Origin: Bradyrhizobium sp. 170 | GTDB lineage: Bacteria; Pseudomonadota; Alphaproteobacteria; Rhizobiales; Xanthobacteraceae | DNA length: 64,000 nucleotides | NCBI RefSeq assembly: GCF_023101085.1 | Contig: NZ_CP064703.1 | Coordinates: 1,550,001-1,614,000 of the forward strand | Direction: 5' to 3' | Part shown: piece by piece, positions 54,887 to 63,136 of the stretch | Layout of the letters: each line of letters begins with the position of its first letter | How positions within the stretch are numbered: the stretch's first letter is position 1 | Notes under the pieces: model-generated | What the model saw: the letters and a program-made list of their open reading frames with translations, nothing else | The model's database searches: none | Told to the model about the DNA's origin: nothing | Position numbers and translations under genes: made by a program

Positions 54887-55582
54887 TCATCTTGGGGCCG
54901 GCCCTCGCGCAGGCAAGGCACCCTCCTGGCGCGGCATGTCTGAAGAGTACGGGCCTTCAGTTCGCCCATCCCGAACGACCGTCGCGGAGGCGCCGCGATA
55001 TAACATCAGCACAGATTCCCGGGACGGCATCTCGACGGAGCGAGGTCGCGCCTGCGCCTCCGCCACAAGACCATTGAGCGTCTGATCCACGAGTGCGATG
55101 AAGCGTGGTGGACCGGACGCAAGGACTAGGCCATTTCCCGGAGCCGATCTCATGATGTAGCGTTCGTCGGAAATGGCGAGCGCATCGAGGGTTGCCTTGA
55201 GCGCGTCGCAGCTGATTGATGTTAGGAGAAGCAGACGAGTTTGCGCTTCCTTTGCGGTAGAGACGTAAAGCACGAGCCCATCGTAATACCATTGAAGATT
55301 GTAGAGCTGAGTCAGATGGTCAAGGAACTCGCGCGGTGGCAGGTCCGGCATGTGCCCGCGAATCCGACCCTTCACCTCGGCGCTGATGGTGACTTTAATA
55401 TTGAGGTTGTTGCCGAATTCCTGCAGCGCGGCAGAAAGCTCCTGATCCAGAACCGTATACCGGTAAGGGGTCGAGGGCAGCGACAGGGGAGCGCCGCGCG
55501 CGATCTGTATTCCGCCGGAAACGAAAACGGCGACACACAGAACTCCGTTCAAAACGTGCGGGATTATGGATCGGATGAGCAT
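54887..55582 (-). CDS. rhcC1: T3SS outer-membrane secretin N-domain subunit RhcC1 (NolW)
   Basis: A 231-aa protein with a signal peptide (VLNGVLCVAVFVSGGIQIAR) and a secretin N0/N1 domain (PYRYTVLDQELSAALQEFGN, KVTISAEVKGRIRGHMPDLP, EFLDHLTQLYNLQWYYDGLV). In rhizobia the secretin is split: RhcC1 holds the N-terminal domains and RhcC2 the pore, encoded elsewhere. It is divergent from nolB, as in other rhizobial T3SS loci. Length and order are as expected. Confidence 0.92.
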   Translation of the reverse strand: MLIRSIIPHVLNGVLCVAVFVSGGIQIARGAPLSLPSTPYRYTVLDQELSAALQEFGNNLNIKVTISAEVKGRIRGHMPDLPPREFLDHLTQLYNLQWYYDGLVLYVSTAKEAQTRLLLLTSISCDALKATLDALAISDERYIMRSAPGNGLVLASGPPRFIALVDQTLNGLVAEAQARPRSVEMPSRESVLMLYRGASATVVRDGRTEGPYSSDMPRQEGALPARGPAPR

Positions 55583-55671
55583 TCATGGTTCTCTTTGACT
55601 TTAAACTAACAGGAGTACGTTTGGTACGTGAACGCGAAACGTGATCTTTAGATGGCGATGTGCGGGCGAAC

Positions 55672-55705
55672 TCGTCAGCTTGTCGTCAGCTGGCCTGTCT
55701 AGGAC
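55672..55705 (+). promoter_or_regulatory. tts box (TtsI-binding site) upstream of the T3SS operon
   Basis: TCGTCAGCTTGTCGTCAGCT then GGCCTGTCTAGG matches the left half of the tts consensus (TCGTCAGCTT-N-TCG-...AGCT) almost exactly. It lies 64 nt before the preferred nolB start. TtsI, induced by flavonoids through NodD, would activate the operon from here. Confidence 0.8.
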
Positions 55706-55768
55706 ATTAAGCCGCTAATCGGCTTGAACGGCTGGTCGTATCACATCTCGATGAGAGCGAGTCTTTCC

Positions 55769-56248
55769 ATGATGATGTTAGGCGCTGCGCCGATTTCTCA
55801 CAATCTAGAAGGCCTGTCCAAGGCCTCGTCGGCAACAGTGGTCGACGCGCAGGTCCAGTTTCAGCAGAGTCTCTTGCAAGCGGCTTCGGTTCAAGACCTT
55901 GCGCCTTCAGTAACGGCAGCGGCGGCCGTTCCGCCGACATCCGAGGTATCGCGTGCAACAACACAGGCGAGCCCGCTGGGCGATCGCATCCTCCAAAATC
56001 TTTCTGCGATGTATCCGGTCAATGCAGTTCCAAAAGGTGCGGAGGCCGGGCCGGCGTCGGAGCCCCTTTTGCTGCAACCGGGCAAAGCGGAAGCAGGTGT
56101 GCCGGGCACCCCCAGTGGCGCGGGTGACTTCGAGGCGATGTTGGCGAATTTGAAGGATGTTTCTGACAGCGCCATCCAGGTAACACTCATTTCAAATGGC
56201 ATCGGTAGCCTCGGTTCATCTCTGAACAAGCTGATATCGGCGGGCTGA
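55769..56248 (+). CDS. nolB: T3SS inner-rod-related protein NolB (SctI-like)
   Basis: About 159 aa from ATG 55769 (alternatives 55751 and 55772/55775; AGCGAG lies upstream of 55769). The sequence is Ala/Ser-rich and helical with a conserved C-terminus (GDFEAMLANLKDVSDSAIQV, TLISNGIGSLGSSLNKL). NolB is the first gene of the rhizobial operon and is thought to be a rod/needle-adaptor component. Position next to a tts box and before rhcJ supports the name. Confidence 0.88.
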   Translation: MMMLGAAPISHNLEGLSKASSATVVDAQVQFQQSLLQAASVQDLAPSVTAAAAVPPTSEVSRATTQASPLGDRILQNLSAMYPVNAVPKGAEAGPASEPLLLQPGKAEAGVPGTPSGAGDFEAMLANLKDVSDSAIQVTLISNGIGSLGSSLNKLISAG

Positions 56249-56257
56249 GTGGGGCGA

Positions 56258-57124
56258 ATGATTGGTTTAATCTATCGCGAAAGCGGTCAGGCGCGCCCAT
56301 TCCGCAAGCGGGTTCAACTTCTGGCTCTGCTGCCGCTCCTGCTTGCCCTGGTTGGTTGCAAAGCCGATCTCTACACGAAAGTTCAGGAGCGTGAGGCCAA
56401 TGAGATGCTTGCGGTCCTCCTCAAAAACGGGGTCGATGCGCTCCGCGTTGCCGCTAAGGACGGGACTATCACGATCCAGGTCGAGCAGACTCAGATTGCT
56501 TCCGCAATCGACCTGCTGAATGGCGAAGGGTTGCCGCGCCACGCTTTCAAGAGTCTCGGCGAAGTGTTCAGCGCGGCGGGTCTGATTGCTTCGCCAATCG
56601 AGGAGCGCGCCCGTTACGTCTATGCGCTGAGCGAGGAATTATCTCGCACGATCAGTGATATCGATGGTGTCCTCTCGGCGCGCGTCCACGTTGTTCTGCC
56701 AAAGAACGACCTGTTGCGACGTGACACCACGCCATCTTCGGCGTCGGTTTTCATCCGGCATGACTCGAGGGCAAATCTCTCAATTTTGCTGCCGCAGATT
56801 AAAATGCTCGTCGCCAACAGCATCGAGGGCTTATCCTATGACAAGGTGGCTGTTGTTTTCGTCTCAGTCGAGCGGCCCGCACTAGAGCCGCGACCGGCGG
56901 CTGCGGCTGGTTTCGCCCAAGCATCTGGAGTCATTTCAACGCCATTGGTTGCGGTTGGCATGGGGCTCGGCGGGTCTGTATTCGGCGTGCTATCCTGCGT
57001 CTTGCTGAGCGCTCGTGGGCGTCAGCGCAGGCAATCATCTCAGAAAGTTAGCGCTGTTGGTGGGCGCTCGGGTGTCTCTGCTATCGAGATGATTCGCAAA
57101 GCGACTAAGCCTAATGCGGCGTAG
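56258..57124 (+). CDS. rhcJ: T3SS inner-membrane ring lipoprotein RhcJ (NolT, SctJ)
   Basis: A 288-aa lipoprotein from ATG 56258. The signal peptide ends in the lipobox LLALVGC, followed by ADLYTKVQEREANEMLAVLL and the ring-building modules (ISDIDGVLSARVHVVLPKND, SASVFIRHDSR). A C-terminal membrane helix (VGMGLGGSVFGVLSCVLLSA) and a basic tail anchor it. It forms the inner ring of the basal body. Confidence 0.93.
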   Translation: MIGLIYRESGQARPFRKRVQLLALLPLLLALVGCKADLYTKVQEREANEMLAVLLKNGVDALRVAAKDGTITIQVEQTQIASAIDLLNGEGLPRHAFKSLGEVFSAAGLIASPIEERARYVYALSEELSRTISDIDGVLSARVHVVLPKNDLLRRDTTPSSASVFIRHDSRANLSILLPQIKMLVANSIEGLSYDKVAVVFVSVERPALEPRPAAAAGFAQASGVISTPLVAVGMGLGGSVFGVLSCVLLSARGRQRRQSSQKVSAVGGRSGVSAIEMIRKATKPNAA

Positions 57125-57770
57125 TGTGGTATCCGACATGACGAGACCGAATCCGTCTGCCGAGCGGCATGATCCGCTGAAATTAGCCTCTGTAGGTATT
57201 CGTAAGCTTGCTGCCACGATTCATCCGACCCGCCTTGCCGCGCGACTTGACGCGAACCTCTCGGCCGCGACGTTGGCGCGACTGCAGAAGAGTCCTAGGC
57301 TGCAGATAAGACTGCAAGCGTTGCTGCTTGAAGATGAAATGGGCTTGAACGGAAGTGACTTCGGGCCAGACCTTCTCCTCGGGCATGATCCGAGCAGGGC
57401 TGCCCTGCTCGCCGGCGGCATTTGGCATGCCCGTTCGCTGACAAGGCTGATTTCAAAGCACGATGTCGCCGTTCTGGTCGAGCACGTCGGTACCGAGGTG
57501 CAGGCTTTCGGGATCCGACATGCAGCGCATGCGGTTTCGACCAGATTAATTGCTGATCCTCAACAACTCGCGCTAGGGATTGAAGACGATGGACATGCCT
57601 GCCTCGGCGCTTGGCTCGATGAAGCGTCAACGCTTGATTGCCGCCGCGTGCTTCTACGCCTAGCTGTCGGAACGGCCGCCGACAATCCTGCGACTGAACA
57701 CCGCGATGCCGCGGGCCAAGTGTTTTCGCCGGTGTTGGCCCAATTGGCGAGGGAGGCCCCAGCGGGATGA
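57114..57770 (+). CDS. nolU: T3SS sorting-platform protein NolU (SctK)
   Basis: A 218-aa soluble protein. ATG 57114 overlaps the end of rhcJ; ATG 57138 would give 210 aa and is an equal candidate. It has the SctK-like pattern IHPTRLAARLDANLSAATLA...LLLGHDPSRAALLAGGIW...TRLISKHDVAVLVEHVG. SctK joins the cytoplasmic sorting platform. The stop overlaps the rhcL start (ATGA). Confidence 0.88.
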   Translation: MRRSVVSDMTRPNPSAERHDPLKLASVGIRKLAATIHPTRLAARLDANLSAATLARLQKSPRLQIRLQALLLEDEMGLNGSDFGPDLLLGHDPSRAALLAGGIWHARSLTRLISKHDVAVLVEHVGTEVQAFGIRHAAHAVSTRLIADPQQLALGIEDDGHACLGAWLDEASTLDCRRVLLRLAVGTAADNPATEHRDAAGQVFSPVLAQLAREAPAG

Positions 57771-58387
57771 CAGCCGACGAAACTGTGCCGCCCGTCGCTC
57801 CGCACATCCGCCCGCTTGGGCCACTCATAGCGGCGAGGGATCTCGAGATTTGGCAGAGCGCCCTCGAGGCGCGTGCCGTAGCCGAGCGCAATCTGAAGCG
57901 GGTTCGCGGCTGGGCGCGCAGAGCTTATCAGAAGGAGCGTGCGCGCGGCCATGCCGAGGGGGTGAGGGCCGGCGCCGAGGAAATGGCACAGCTGGTCGCG
58001 CAGGCTGCCTCGGAAGTGGCACGACGAAGGGCCCTTTTGGAGCAGGAACTGTCAGCGCTCGTGATGGACATCGTAACTGATCTATTGGGCGATTTCGATC
58101 CCGGCGAGATGTTGGTGAGGACGGTTCGTCACACGATTTCGCACAGATATGGCGGGGCGAAACTGTCCCTTCATGCGTCCCCCATGGATGCTGATGTGCT
58201 TACGCGCGAATTTGCTGCGTGCGACGGACGGGAGGACCGGCCCGCGGTCCGAATTATTCCGGATCCGGCGCTGTCAGCGAACGAATGCGTGCTGTGGAGC
58301 GAATTTGGCAATATCCATCTCGGACTTGACGCGCAGCTCCGCGCACTGCGTTTGGGCTTTGGGTTAGATCATGAGGCAGGCGAATAG
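57767..58387 (+). CDS. rhcL: T3SS stator protein RhcL (NolV, SctL)
   Basis: A 206-aa protein with an N-terminal coiled coil (KRVRGWARRAYQKERARGHA) and a C-terminal F-type stator-like domain (VMDIVTDLLGDFDPGEMLVR, CVLWSEFGNIHLGLDAQLRA). It holds the ATPase in the export apparatus and controls it. Overlaps by 4 nt with nolU and by 1 nt with rhcN. Confidence 0.92.
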   Translation: MTADETVPPVAPHIRPLGPLIAARDLEIWQSALEARAVAERNLKRVRGWARRAYQKERARGHAEGVRAGAEEMAQLVAQAASEVARRRALLEQELSALVMDIVTDLLGDFDPGEMLVRTVRHTISHRYGGAKLSLHASPMDADVLTREFAACDGREDRPAVRIIPDPALSANECVLWSEFGNIHLGLDAQLRALRLGFGLDHEAGE

Positions 58388-59745
58388 TGACGGCGCCGAG
58401 ACCAGACCATAGCTGTCCTGATGGAGATGGGACTCTGCACGCGGCGCTGGCTCGTCTGCGAACTACGGCCAGGCATGTGGACACGCGTGTCGTACGCGGG
58501 CGGATCACGCGGGCGATCGGCACGTTGATCCATGCAGTTTTGCCGGATGCTCGTATTGGAGAAGTTTGTGTGCTCAAGGATCCGCGCACGGGATGGTCGC
58601 TTGAGGCCGAGGTGATCGGTCTCTTGCAGGACGGCGTGTTGCTGACGCCGATCGGTGACCTGCAAGGCATGTCCGGCCGCGCAGAAGTCGTTGCCACTGG
58701 CCGAATGCACGAAGTGCCGGTCGGCCCCAATTTGCTTGGCCGGGTGATCGACAGCTTCGGCCGTCCCCTCGATGGCAAGGGCGCAGTCAAAGCCGTGGAG
58801 ACGCGTCCGCTGCGCGGCAAAGCGCCAAATCCAATGACGAGGTGCATCATCGATCGCCCTCTGCCACTCGGTGTTCGCGCCTTGGATGGTCTTCTGACAT
58901 GCGGCGAAGGCCAGCGCATCGGCATTTATGGAGAGCCTGGTGGCGGCAAGTCGACGTTATTGTCGCAGATCGTAAAAGGCGCGGTCGCTGACGTGATCGT
59001 GGTTGCGCTGATAGGCGAGCGTGGACGCGAAGTGCGTGAATTCATCGAGCGGCATCTTGGGGAGACAGCCCTCCGCCGCACGGTCGTCGTCGTTGAGACC
59101 TCCGATCGCTCAGCGACGGAGCGGGCGCAATGTGCTTATACGGCAACCGCGCTCGCCGAATATTTTCGCGAACAAGGGCTGCGCGTCGTTCTAATGATGG
59201 ATTCATTGACGCGATTTAGCCGCGCTATGCGCGAGATCGGGCTTGCTGCCGGTGAGCCACCGACCCGCCGGGGCTTTCCTCCCTCTGTCTTTGCAATGTT
59301 GCCAGGTTTGCTGGAGCGCGCTGGTATGAGTGAGCGTGGCTCAATCACGGCCTTCTATACCGTGCTTGTGGAAGGTGACGGCACGGGCGATCCAATCGCC
59401 GAGGAAACGCGTGGCATTCTCGATGGTCATATCGTTCTTTCACGCTCTCTCGCGGCGCGGGCGCATTTTCCCGCCATCGATGTACTGTCGAGCCGCAGCC
59501 GCGTCATGGATGCCGTCGTATCTGCACCGCATCGCAAGGCAGCATCCCTCTTCCGTGATCTTATCTCCCGTCATGCAGAGGCGGAATTTTTGATCAAGGT
59601 TGGCGAATACAAGCAAGGCAGCGATCCGCTGACGGACCGAGCTGTCGCTTCGATCGATGATCTGCGCGAGTTTTTACGCCAAGGTGAAAACGATGCGTCC
59701 ACTTTTGAGGAAACCGTCACATGGATGTGCCGTCTGACCGCATGA
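58387..59745 (+). CDS. rhcN: T3SS ATPase RhcN (SctN)
   Basis: A 452-aa F1-beta-like ATPase starting at GTG 58387, overlapping the rhcL stop. Walker A is GEPGGGKST (182-190), followed by GERGREVREF, Walker B VVLMMDSLTRFSRA, and the arginine-finger region (SRSRVMDAV). It unfolds substrates and releases chaperones at the export gate. Confidence 0.97.
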   Translation: MTAPRPDHSCPDGDGTLHAALARLRTTARHVDTRVVRGRITRAIGTLIHAVLPDARIGEVCVLKDPRTGWSLEAEVIGLLQDGVLLTPIGDLQGMSGRAEVVATGRMHEVPVGPNLLGRVIDSFGRPLDGKGAVKAVETRPLRGKAPNPMTRCIIDRPLPLGVRALDGLLTCGEGQRIGIYGEPGGGKSTLLSQIVKGAVADVIVVALIGERGREVREFIERHLGETALRRTVVVVETSDRSATERAQCAYTATALAEYFREQGLRVVLMMDSLTRFSRAMREIGLAAGEPPTRRGFPPSVFAMLPGLLERAGMSERGSITAFYTVLVEGDGTGDPIAEETRGILDGHIVLSRSLAARAHFPAIDVLSSRSRVMDAVVSAPHRKAASLFRDLISRHAEAEFLIKVGEYKQGSDPLTDRAVASIDDLREFLRQGENDASTFEETVTWMCRLTA

Positions 59746-60254
59746 GTTGCATACACGTTTCGAGCTTGCGGCAAGTGAAGGATATGCGCGAGCGTAGTGC
59801 TCGTAGTGAGTTGTCCAATATGGAAGCCAAGCGTCATATCGCGACCTCGGCCGCGGAGCACGCATGGCAGGAACTTGCAATTGCTGAAAAGCATCATACA
59901 CAGGCCCAGGCGGAGGTTTACCAACAATTGATGTCGGTCGGTACCTTGTCCGTCGTTGAACTCGATCATTGCCAGCTCACCCTTGAGAGGCTCGCGATTG
60001 AGATCACCTCGAAACGCCGCACACTTGAGGAGGCGCGTATCGCTCAAAAGCAGGCCGAGACAGCGGCATCCGAGAGGCGTGCGCACTGGGCGAAGCGTTC
60101 CGCAGCGACTCATAAATGGCGACAAATCGAGACCGACGTCCGGCGTGCGGCCGATACCCATTCGGAAGTGACAGCCGAGCTAGAGGCTGATGATGAAGTC
60201 TTGCTTCGCCATGGGAGGGGTTTGCCCACGCCGGTGGCGGGCGGTTCAATTTGA
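59742..60254 (+). CDS. T3SS stalk protein, SctO (Y4yJ-like)
   Basis: A 170-aa, almost wholly coiled-coil protein (KDMRERSARSELSNMEAKRH, ERLAIEITSKRRTLEEARIA). ATG 59742 gives an ATGA overlap with the rhcN stop; ATG 59721 would add seven residues. SctO/FliJ proteins form the stalk between the ATPase and the export gate. Identification is by coiled-coil layout and position between rhcN and rhcQ. Confidence 0.85.
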   Translation: MSCIHVSSLRQVKDMRERSARSELSNMEAKRHIATSAAEHAWQELAIAEKHHTQAQAEVYQQLMSVGTLSVVELDHCQLTLERLAIEITSKRRTLEEARIAQKQAETAASERRAHWAKRSAATHKWRQIETDVRRAADTHSEVTAELEADDEVLLRHGRGLPTPVAGGSI

Positions 60255-61366
60255 TGACCGCTAGTCCAGTTGGGAAGCAAATGCGCTGCCCTGTACAGCC
60301 GCCTCCTGCAACCCGCGCGGACGCATACGTGAGGTACGAGCCGGGCCAGAGTCTAACGCAGAGTCTCGTCTCGTGGCTTAACAGAAACGTGCGGCCCTCC
60401 GCCTCTTTGCGAAGTAATCTTTGTGACAAGCCGCTATCGGTGCGACTGGAACGAGTTGTGTGGCAGGAGGAGCCTCCGGCTCTGTCGATGCTCGATTGCG
60501 TTTGGGGCCTCGGCGATGATGCGCTCGTGTTGTCGATGCCGCATGCGCTTGCCGAGGCCTTGATCTCGACAGTACAGAGTGGCCTAGCTTTACTTTCCGA
60601 GCCAAGTTGTTCGCTGGTTCTCGAACTTGCACTTGAACCGTTGCTCGCGCGCCTGGAGACTGAGACAGAGCAGCAACTGCGACTCCTTCATGTTGGAAAG
60701 GCCGAGAAGAACGGGCCTTATATCGAACTCGACATCATCTACGGTCCGGTCAGTGGCAAAGGTCGCCTATTTCTTTTCTCGCCTCTTGATGGACCGATAC
60801 CGCCGGCGTTCCGCGCCTTAGGCGAGCTGCTCGGCCAATTGCCGCGACAGTTGTGTGAGGTCTCCGCACAGTTACCCGTTACAGTTGCAGGAGAGATCGG
60901 TTCCCTCCGGGCGTCAGCCTCGCTTCTTCGCAAAACGCGTAAGGGCGACGCTTTGTTGCCGGATGTAATGCCATTCGCCCGCGGTCAGATCATCCTCACT
61001 GCGGGCCGGTTATGGACCGCGGCAGATGTCACTGGCAACCGCCTGATCCTGCACGGACCGTTTCGCTTGCGGCCGCGCCCTCTGGAGTATGCGCATATGA
61101 CGACACTACCCGGTTCACAGCAGCCGCCTTCGGAAGCCGATCTCGACGATATTGAGATTTCGCTTGTCTTTGAATGCGGCCGCTGGCCCATCACGCTGGG
61201 AGCCTTGAGAAGCATCAGCGAAGGATATGTATTCGAACTTGGCCGGCCGGTCGATGGCCCGGTCGATATCCTTGCAAACGGCGTACGTATCGGGAGTGGC
61301 GACATAGTACGTATTGGGGACGAGCTCGGCGTTAGACTGCGTGGCGGGTTAGCGGGCAATGACTAA
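60254..61366 (+). CDS. rhcQ: T3SS C-ring protein RhcQ (SctQ)
   Basis: A 370-aa protein from ATG 60254 (TGATG overlap with the previous stop). The C-terminal ~75 residues form a SpoA/FliN domain (DDIEISLVFECGRWPITLGA, GYVFELGRPVDGPVDILANG, RIGSGDIVRIGDELGVRL). The longer N-terminal part has the variable SctQ region. It builds the cytoplasmic sorting platform. Confidence 0.93.
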   Translation: MTASPVGKQMRCPVQPPPATRADAYVRYEPGQSLTQSLVSWLNRNVRPSASLRSNLCDKPLSVRLERVVWQEEPPALSMLDCVWGLGDDALVLSMPHALAEALISTVQSGLALLSEPSCSLVLELALEPLLARLETETEQQLRLLHVGKAEKNGPYIELDIIYGPVSGKGRLFLFSPLDGPIPPAFRALGELLGQLPRQLCEVSAQLPVTVAGEIGSLRASASLLRKTRKGDALLPDVMPFARGQIILTAGRLWTAADVTGNRLILHGPFRLRPRPLEYAHMTTLPGSQQPPSEADLDDIEISLVFECGRWPITLGALRSISEGYVFELGRPVDGPVDILANGVRIGSGDIVRIGDELGVRLRGGLAGND

Positions 61367-62024
61367 CATTGAACCAGCAATACTGCCGCTTCTTGCGGTC
61401 ACGGCCGCGCTCGGCTTGTTGGTCTTCGCTGTCGTCACGACCACGGCGTTCGTAAAGGTATCTGTCGTTCTCTTCCTCGTTCGCAATGCGCTTGGGACCC
61501 AGTCGATTCCACCGAACATCGTTCTATACGGCGCGGCATTGATGCTCACCGCTTTCACGAGCGCCCCCGTCTTTGAGCAGAGCTACAATCGAGTCGCCGA
61601 TCTGCAGCTCCGCTATCAAACGCTCGAGGATTGGGTAGCCGCTGCGAAAGAGGGGCAGGAGCCGCTGCGAGCCTATCTCAAGAACTTCACCAATGAAGAA
61701 CAGCGAGGCTTCTTCCTGTCCTCGACCGAACGTGTCTGGCCGGAAGAGATGCGCGGCAGAGCCACAGCCGATGATTTTGTCATTCTAGTCCCATCTTTTC
61801 TAATCTCAGAACTCAAGCGTGCCTTCGAAATCGGGTTTTTGCTATACCTTCCGTTTATCACTATCGATCTGATCGTAACGACCATTCTGATGGCCATGGG
61901 CATGTCAATGGTGTCTCCGACAGTGATCTCAGTTCCTTTCAAGCTGTTCCTATTCGTGGCGATTGACGGCTGGTCGCGGCTTATGCACGGGCTAGTGCTG
62001 AGCTATACAACACCTGGAGGGTGA
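61359..62024 (+). CDS. rhcR: T3SS export-gate protein RhcR (SctR)
   Basis: A 221-aa FliP/SctR-family membrane protein: LLVFAVVTTTAFVKVSVVLF, LGTQSIPPNIVLYGAALMLT, DFVILVPSFLISELKRAFEI and MSMVSPTVISVPFKLFLFVA are signature segments. It overlaps rhcQ by 8 nt. Forms the export-gate core with RhcS and RhcT. Confidence 0.96.
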   Translation: MTNIEPAILPLLAVTAALGLLVFAVVTTTAFVKVSVVLFLVRNALGTQSIPPNIVLYGAALMLTAFTSAPVFEQSYNRVADLQLRYQTLEDWVAAAKEGQEPLRAYLKNFTNEEQRGFFLSSTERVWPEEMRGRATADDFVILVPSFLISELKRAFEIGFLLYLPFITIDLIVTTILMAMGMSMVSPTVISVPFKLFLFVAIDGWSRLMHGLVLSYTTPGG

Positions 62025-62026
62025 GC

Positions 62027-62302
62027 ATGGATGAGGCCACTATTCTCCCTTATATGAGCCGATCACTGGTGCTTTTCATGACCTGGGTTCTGCCGCCGCT
62101 CATTGCAGCGGCGGTCGCCGAAACCGTCATCGGCATCATCCAGGCGGCAACGCAGATCCAGGATCAGACATTGCCACTGACTGTGAAGCTTTTGGTCATT
62201 GTTGGGATTATAGGTTTGTTTGCTCCGGTGCTGAGCGCCCCGCTCATCGAACAAGCTAAGCAGATCTTCACTGATTTTCCCGCGCTCACGACGGGCTACT
62301 AG
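62027..62302 (+). CDS. rhcS: T3SS export-gate protein RhcS (SctS)
   Basis: A 91-aa FliQ/SctS protein with two membrane helices (LFMTWVLPPLIAAAVAETVI; LLVIVGIIGLFAPVLSAPLI) and the conserved GIIQAATQIQDQTLP between them. ATG 62027 follows GGAGGGTGA; a GTG two codons upstream (62021) is less likely. Confidence 0.95.
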   Translation: MDEATILPYMSRSLVLFMTWVLPPLIAAAVAETVIGIIQAATQIQDQTLPLTVKLLVIVGIIGLFAPVLSAPLIEQAKQIFTDFPALTTGY

Positions 62303-62314
62303 CAGCCGCCCGTC

Positions 62315-63136
62315 ATGTATGATCTGTCAACCACCAACACGCAAAGTCTGATCCAGGCAACCATCGAACTCGTCGTTGCTGCCGGCCTTGGTGCGGCCCG
62401 CCCCGTGGGCATTATGCTGGTGCTTCCGGTATTTACGCGTCCGCAGATCGGCGGCCTGATCCGCGGTTGCCTGGCCGTTGCACTCGAACTACCATACTTG
62501 GCGCACATCGCCGATGGCCTGAAGGAGCTAGATCCGGACACCCGTCTGCTCAAGATCCCGCTACTCGGTCTTAAGGAGACGTGTGTCGGCCTGCTGATCG
62601 GCGCCCTGCTCAGTATTCCCCTCTGGAGTCTTCAGGCCGTCGGCGAGTTCATCGACGCGCAACGGGGCATCAGCAGCGTAGTCACTCCCGCCGATCCCGC
62701 GACACGCAGTCAGGCTTCGGCGACGGGACTGCTTATCGGTACCACCGCGATCACGATCTTCGTCGTAACGGGGGGGCTGCAAACCATGATCAGCGGGCTT
62801 TACGGCAGCTATCTGGTTTGGCCGGCTTATCAGCTTGGACCCACGCTGAGCATGCAAGGGACACTGGAGTTGTGGGGCGTGCTCGACAGCATCATACGTA
62901 CCGCCGTCCTGGTCTCTGGACCTGTGGTAGCGTTCCTCTTGCTGGCCGACATATCCGCGCTCCTGCTCGGTCGCTTTGCGCCGCAATTCAACCCGCGGGA
63001 CCTATCTTTGACGATCAAGAATATAGGCTTTGCGATCGTCATGGTCACTTATACGATCTATCTCATCGAATACATGCAATCGGAAATCATGCAGTCGAGC
63101 CGAGAGCTGGAGAGGCTTGAAAGGAAACTGAAGTGA
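62315..63136 (+). CDS. rhcT: T3SS export-gate protein RhcT (SctT)
   Basis: A 273-aa FliR/SctT-family protein with several membrane helices and the family segments [60 protein letters not shown] and [20 protein letters not shown]. Its last codons overlap the GTG start of rhcU by 4 nt. Confidence 0.96.
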   Translation: MYDLSTTNTQSLIQATIELVVAAGLGAARPVGIMLVLPVFTRPQIGGLIRGCLAVALELPYLAHIADGLKELDPDTRLLKIPLLGLKETCVGLLIGALLSIPLWSLQAVGEFIDAQRGISSVVTPADPATRSQASATGLLIGTTAITIFVVTGGLQTMISGLYGSYLVWPAYQLGPTLSMQGTLELWGVLDSIIRTAVLVSGPVVAFLLLADISALLLGRFAPQFNPRDLSLTIKNIGFAIVMVTYTIYLIEYMQSEIMQSSRELERLERKLK

